A stretch of DNA of 7,161 bases from NCBI GenBank assembly GCA_040880365.1, contig JBBDIO010000063.1, positions 1 to 7,161 on the forward strand. The letters run 5' to 3'. Made by a program: the position numbers and the translations under genes. The notes beneath the pieces were generated by a model, which was not told where the DNA came from, did not search any database, and worked only from the letters and a program-made list of their open reading frames with translations. The DNA comes from JBBDIO01 sp040880365. Its GTDB lineage: Bacteria > Chloroflexota > Anaerolineae > Caldilineales > Caldilineaceae. Within the stretch, counting starts at the first letter, position 1. The number at the start of each line of letters is the position of its first letter. This document shows positions 5,136-7,161 of this stretch, one piece after another.

Positions 5136-5921
5136 ATGCGTAGACCCATGATGGCCGGCAACTGGAAAATGAACAAAACCCCCCGCGAAGCCCGTGAACT
5201 GGCGCAGGCGATTCTGGCTCAGGTCGGCACGCTAGACACGGTGGATCGGGTGATCTGCCCGCCCTTTGTGGCGCTGTCCGCCCTGGCAGACTTATTCACC
5301 CACAGCAGCATTGGGCTGGGCGCGCAGAATCTGCATTGGGAAGCCGCCGGCGCGTATACCGGCGAAATCAGCGCGCCCATGCTGGCCGAGCTGGTGAGCT
5401 ATGTGATCATCGGCCACAGCGAACGCCGCCAGTTCTTTGGCGATACCGATGAGACCGTGCAGCGCAAGACCGCCGCCGCGCTGGCACACGGCCTGATCCC
5501 CATTGTCTGTGTGGGCGAAACGCTGGCCCAGAACGAAGCGGGCGAAACTGCGACCGTTGTCGGAGGCCAGGTAGCCGCCGCGCTCGACGGGCTGGACGCC
5601 GAGCAGGTAGCCGGGCTGGTCATTGCCTACGAGCCGATTTGGGCTATCGGCACCGGGCGCGCCGCGACGGCACAACAGGCCCAGGACATCTGCGGCGGCG
5701 TGGTGCGGGCCGCCGTTGCCCAAAAAATAGATGCCCATCGCGCGGCCACAGTCTCGACCAAGGTGCGCATCCTCTATGGCGGCAGCACCAACCCCGAAAA
5801 TATCGCCGAAATTATGGCCCAGCCCGATATCGACGGCGCGCTGATTGGCGGCGCGGCGCTCAAGGCCGATTCCTATGCCGCCATGGTGCGCGCCACCGCC
5901 CATCTCTATTCCACGCGCTGA
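5136..5921 (+). CDS. tpiA: Triosephosphate isomerase
   Basis: This 261-residue TIM-barrel enzyme interconverts dihydroxyacetone phosphate and glyceraldehyde 3-phosphate, supplying GapA. AGNWKMN (7-13) gives the substrate-binding Asn9 and Lys11. IIGHSERRQFFGDTDE (91-106) holds the electrophile His94, and AYEPIWAIGTG (164-174) holds catalytic base Glu166 and flexible loop 6. YGGSTNPEN (214-222) and GALIGGAALK (234-243) form the phosphate-binding end. AAGGA (5121-5125) lies ten bases before ATG 5136; later ATGs at 5148 and 5151 would also keep AGNWKMN but sit farther from it. The 138-base gap after the preceding gene shows no convincing promoter or terminator, only a CACGCGG pair at 5009 and 5030. 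The stop codon lies inside a CGCGCTGA repeat. Confidence 0.97.
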   Translation: MRRPMMAGNWKMNKTPREARELAQAILAQVGTLDTVDRVICPPFVALSALADLFTHSSIGLGAQNLHWEAAGAYTGEISAPMLAELVSYVIIGHSERRQFFGDTDETVQRKTAAALAHGLIPIVCVGETLAQNEAGETATVVGGQVAAALDGLDAEQVAGLVIAYEPIWAIGTGRAATAQQAQDICGGVVRAAVAQKIDAHRAATVSTKVRILYGGSTNPENIAEIMAQPDIDGALIGGAALKADSYAAMVRATAHLYSTR

Positions 5922-5951
5922 GGTCTGCGCGCTGAATCCTCTACGCGCTGA
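5914..5951 (+). repeat. CGCGCTGA repeats at the tpiA stop codon
   Basis: CGCGCTGA occurs at 5914-5921, 5928-5935 and 5944-5951, and again after the assembly gap at 6099-6106. The first and third are part of a 13-base direct repeat, ACGCGCTGAGGTC (5913-5925 and 5943-5955), 30 bases apart. The first copy contains the last tpiA codons and the TGA stop, so the repeat spread from, or into, the gene end. Confidence 0.7.
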
Positions 5952-5998
5952 GGTCCGCCCATCGGCAGACGAACCGGCGCGCGCAGATACGGTGCGCC
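5944..5998 (+). repeat. 55-bp direct repeat, left copy, ending at the gap edge
   Basis: These 55 bases are identical to 6099-6153 and end exactly at the first N. The unit holds a GC-rich hairpin at its end: GGCGCGC (5976-5982) with GGTGCGCC-side pairing (5992-5998), 7 bp with one G-T wobble and a 9-base loop. It may be one assembly k-mer written twice rather than a biological duplication. Confidence 0.9.
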
Positions 5999-6098
5999 NN
6001 NNNNNNNNNNNNNNNNNNNNNNNNNNNNNNNNNNNNNNNNNNNNNNNNNNNNNNNNNNNNNNNNNNNNNNNNNNNNNNNNNNNNNNNNNNNNNNNNNN
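5999..6098. other. Assembly gap of exactly 100 N
   Basis: One hundred undetermined bases, the conventional placeholder for a gap of unknown length. The sequence on each side begins or ends with the same 55 bases, so the true gap may be zero or the region may be a collapsed repeat. Any reading frame translated through it is meaningless. Confidence 0.99.
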
Positions 6099-6153
6099 CG
6101 CGCTGAGGTCCGCCCATCGGCAGACGAACCGGCGCGCGCAGATACGGTGCGCC
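6099..6153 (+). repeat. 55-bp direct repeat, right copy, starting at the gap edge
   Basis: Identical over all 55 bases to 5944-5998, starting at the first base after the N run. It contains the same hairpin, at 6131-6153. Beyond it, at 6154, unique sequence begins. Confidence 0.9.
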
Positions 6154-6199
6154 CAGCGGAGCGTACTCACCGAAGGGTGCCGGTCAATCTGCCAGAATG

Positions 6200-6230
6200 A
6201 AAAACCGGGCCTGCTTTGGCCGAATTTCTT
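6200..6230 (+). terminator. Weak terminator candidate downstream of tpiA
   Basis: CGG/CCG and CC/GG pair between 6206-6211 and 6218-6222, with one bulged G and the loop TGCTTT, preceded by five A (6200-6204) and followed by AATTTCTT. The stem is short and the T tract is broken, so it would be inefficient at best. It is the only place after tpiA with hairpin-plus-T character on known sequence. Confidence 0.2.
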
Positions 6231-6245
6231 ACACCGTGGTATTCT
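6216..6245 (+). promoter_or_regulatory. Weak promoter candidate for the exosortase gene
   Basis: TGG-TATTCT (6237-6245) resembles an extended -10 element, and TTGGCC (6216-6221) lies 18 bases upstream as a poor -35. It would leave a leader of about 160 bases. TTGATA at 6301 is an alternative -35 but has no good -10 partner. Confidence 0.2.
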
Positions 6246-6410
6246 GCTAGACAGTGGCGTTTGCGCGCACCAGTTTGATACGCCGGGCTGGTTAGCCGGC
6301 TTGATATACAGATTTGGTATCGGCAAATATGGTTGCGCACACTCCTGGCGCGGTATGCACAGAGCATAGATGGGCACGATTCAGCAGGTGTTGACCCTTT
6401 GACTTCGAAG

Positions 6411-7161
6411 ATGACCCTATCAACGCTGCGCGTGGCGTTGCTCCCGGCGCTGGTGGTGATTGCGCTGGCAATTATCACTGCCCCCGTCATGCGTTGGCTG
6501 TGGGGTGAATGGATGTCCAACGAATACTATAGTCATGGTATTCTCATCCCACCCGTCTCACTCTATCTCATCTATCAACGTATTCGCCTGGATCGCACGC
6601 TGCGCTGGGAGCCGGGCCGGGGCGCGCTCTATGGGCTGGCCCTGATTGGCGCGGGTTTGCTGTTCTATTTTCTGGCCCTGGATTGGCGCGCGTTCTATCT
6701 GGCAACCTTCAGCATGATTGCCATTGTGCTGGGGCTGCTCTGGGTTTTCGGCGGCACCCCCGCGGTCAGCAAGCTATGGTTTCCCATCCTGTTTCTGGCC
6801 CTCATGGTGCCCTTGCCCCTGTTGGATCGCACGACATTGCCGCTCGCGCTTTTCACCGGCGTCTGTTCGGGCGCGATTGTCCAGTTTTTTGGGCTGGATA
6901 TCACCGTTGTCGGCAACTCCATCACCATGCCCAATGCCAACCTGGTCGTAGGCGCGCAGTGCAGCGGTGTCAACTCGCTGATCGCACTGACTTCGCTCAT
7001 GGTGCTGACCGCCTATCTGGTAAGCGGGCCGATTGTCAACCGCCTGTTTCTGATTTTTCTGGCGATACCCATCGCGGTGATTGGCAACATTGTGCGGGTG
7101 GCTTCGCTGTTGGTGGTGGCGCGCTTCTATGGCGCACAGGCGGCGTTTATCTTTTATCACG
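6411..7161 (+). CDS. Exosortase/archaeosortase-family protein (runs off right edge)
   Basis: 250 codons are visible before the window ends. The protein is very hydrophobic, with about eight likely membrane segments (roughly 7-26, 43-57, 71-90, 93-113, 121-138, 145-163, 185-205 and 209-238). The family signatures are present: YSHGILIPPVSLYLI (40-54), GAQCSGVNSLIAL (181-193) with nucleophile Cys184, and PIAVIGNIVRV (220-230) with Arg229. FYH at the edge provides His250, completing the Cys-Arg-His set. Exosortases are transpeptidase-like membrane enzymes that cleave C-terminal sorting signals (PEP-CTERM-like) and attach proteins to the envelope, often beside exopolysaccharide genes; none of those is in view. 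The subfamily cannot be assigned from this part. ATG 6411 lacks a good Shine-Dalgarno, and TTG 6399, ten bases after AGG at 6386-6388, is an alternative adding four residues. Confidence 0.88.
   Translation, partial: MTLSTLRVALLPALVVIALAIITAPVMRWLWGEWMSNEYYSHGILIPPVSLYLIYQRIRLDRTLRWEPGRGALYGLALIGAGLLFYFLALDWRAFYLATFSMIAIVLGLLWVFGGTPAVSKLWFPILFLALMVPLPLLDRTTLPLALFTGVCSGAIVQFFGLDITVVGNSITMPNANLVVGAQCSGVNSLIALTSLMVLTAYLVSGPIVNRLFLIFLAIPIAVIGNIVRVASLLVVARFYGAQAAFIFYH

Larger units (their letters stand above)
6154..6410. other. Intergenic region before the exosortase gene
   Basis: No gene is supported in these 257 bases. The exosortase frame is open from 6279 but has no ATG or GTG before 6411. A small CACC-GAAG-GGTG hairpin sits at 6168-6179. 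Base composition is more AT-rich than in the flanking genes, as expected for a regulatory region. Confidence 0.5.

Noticed and set aside
5914..6153. CRISPR array around the gap
   Set aside because: The 55-bp identity is too long for CRISPR repeats, abuts the N run on both sides, and no regularly spaced repeat-spacer units are visible.
5292..6377. 361-residue minus-strand frame running through the N gap
   Set aside because: It is open only because the N run cannot encode stops; it is antisense to tpiA.
6167..6520. 117-residue minus-strand frame upstream of and over the exosortase start
   Set aside because: It overlaps the N-terminal membrane segments of the exosortase and shows no family features.

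Overview
The window looks like a chromosomal piece of a moderately GC-rich bacterium, most likely a member of the Chloroflexota. That placement is inference. It rests on the gene set and on the resemblance of the small protein between pgk and tpiA to proteins I recall from that phylum; no search was run. A run of exactly 100 N shows that this is draft, possibly metagenome-derived, sequence.

Layout. (1) Positions 1-358, minus strand: the first 119 codons of a predicted lipoprotein with an Asp-rich DxDGDGD motif, running off the left edge. (2) 359-663: a divergent intergenic region with facing promoter-like elements, a perfect 15-bp palindrome, two dyads and four degenerate 13-bp tandem repeats in front of the next gene. 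(3) 664-1755: a YvcK/CofD-family protein (gluconeogenesis factor). (4) 1756-2160: a 405-bp gap full of small tandem duplications (units of 13, 11, 7 and 11 bp), ending in a strong ribosome binding site. (5) 2161-5921: a glycolytic trunk, gapA, pgk, a 158-aa protein of unknown function overlapping pgk by ATGA, and tpiA. (6) 5922-6410: a non-coding region with CGCGCTGA repeats and the 100-N gap, which is flanked on both sides by the same 55 bases. (7) 6411-7161: the first 250 codons of an exosortase/archaeosortase-type membrane protease, cut by the right edge exactly after its predicted catalytic His.

How the genes fit together. TpiA, GapA and Pgk carry out consecutive reversible steps between dihydroxyacetone phosphate and 3-phosphoglycerate, used in both glycolysis and gluconeogenesis. 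YvcK proteins are needed for growth on gluconeogenic carbon sources and influence cell-envelope synthesis, so its position just upstream of this block makes functional sense. The lipoprotein and the exosortase are envelope functions on either side, with no visible link to the central block.

Most notable points: the 55-bp identity abutting both gap edges, which fits a de Bruijn assembly artefact better than a biological repeat; the pgk-coupled unknown protein; the palindrome and 13-bp repeats controlling the yvcK side; the density of micro-duplications in non-coding DNA; and the exosortase with a complete Cys/Arg/His set. No clearly new multi-gene system is visible.
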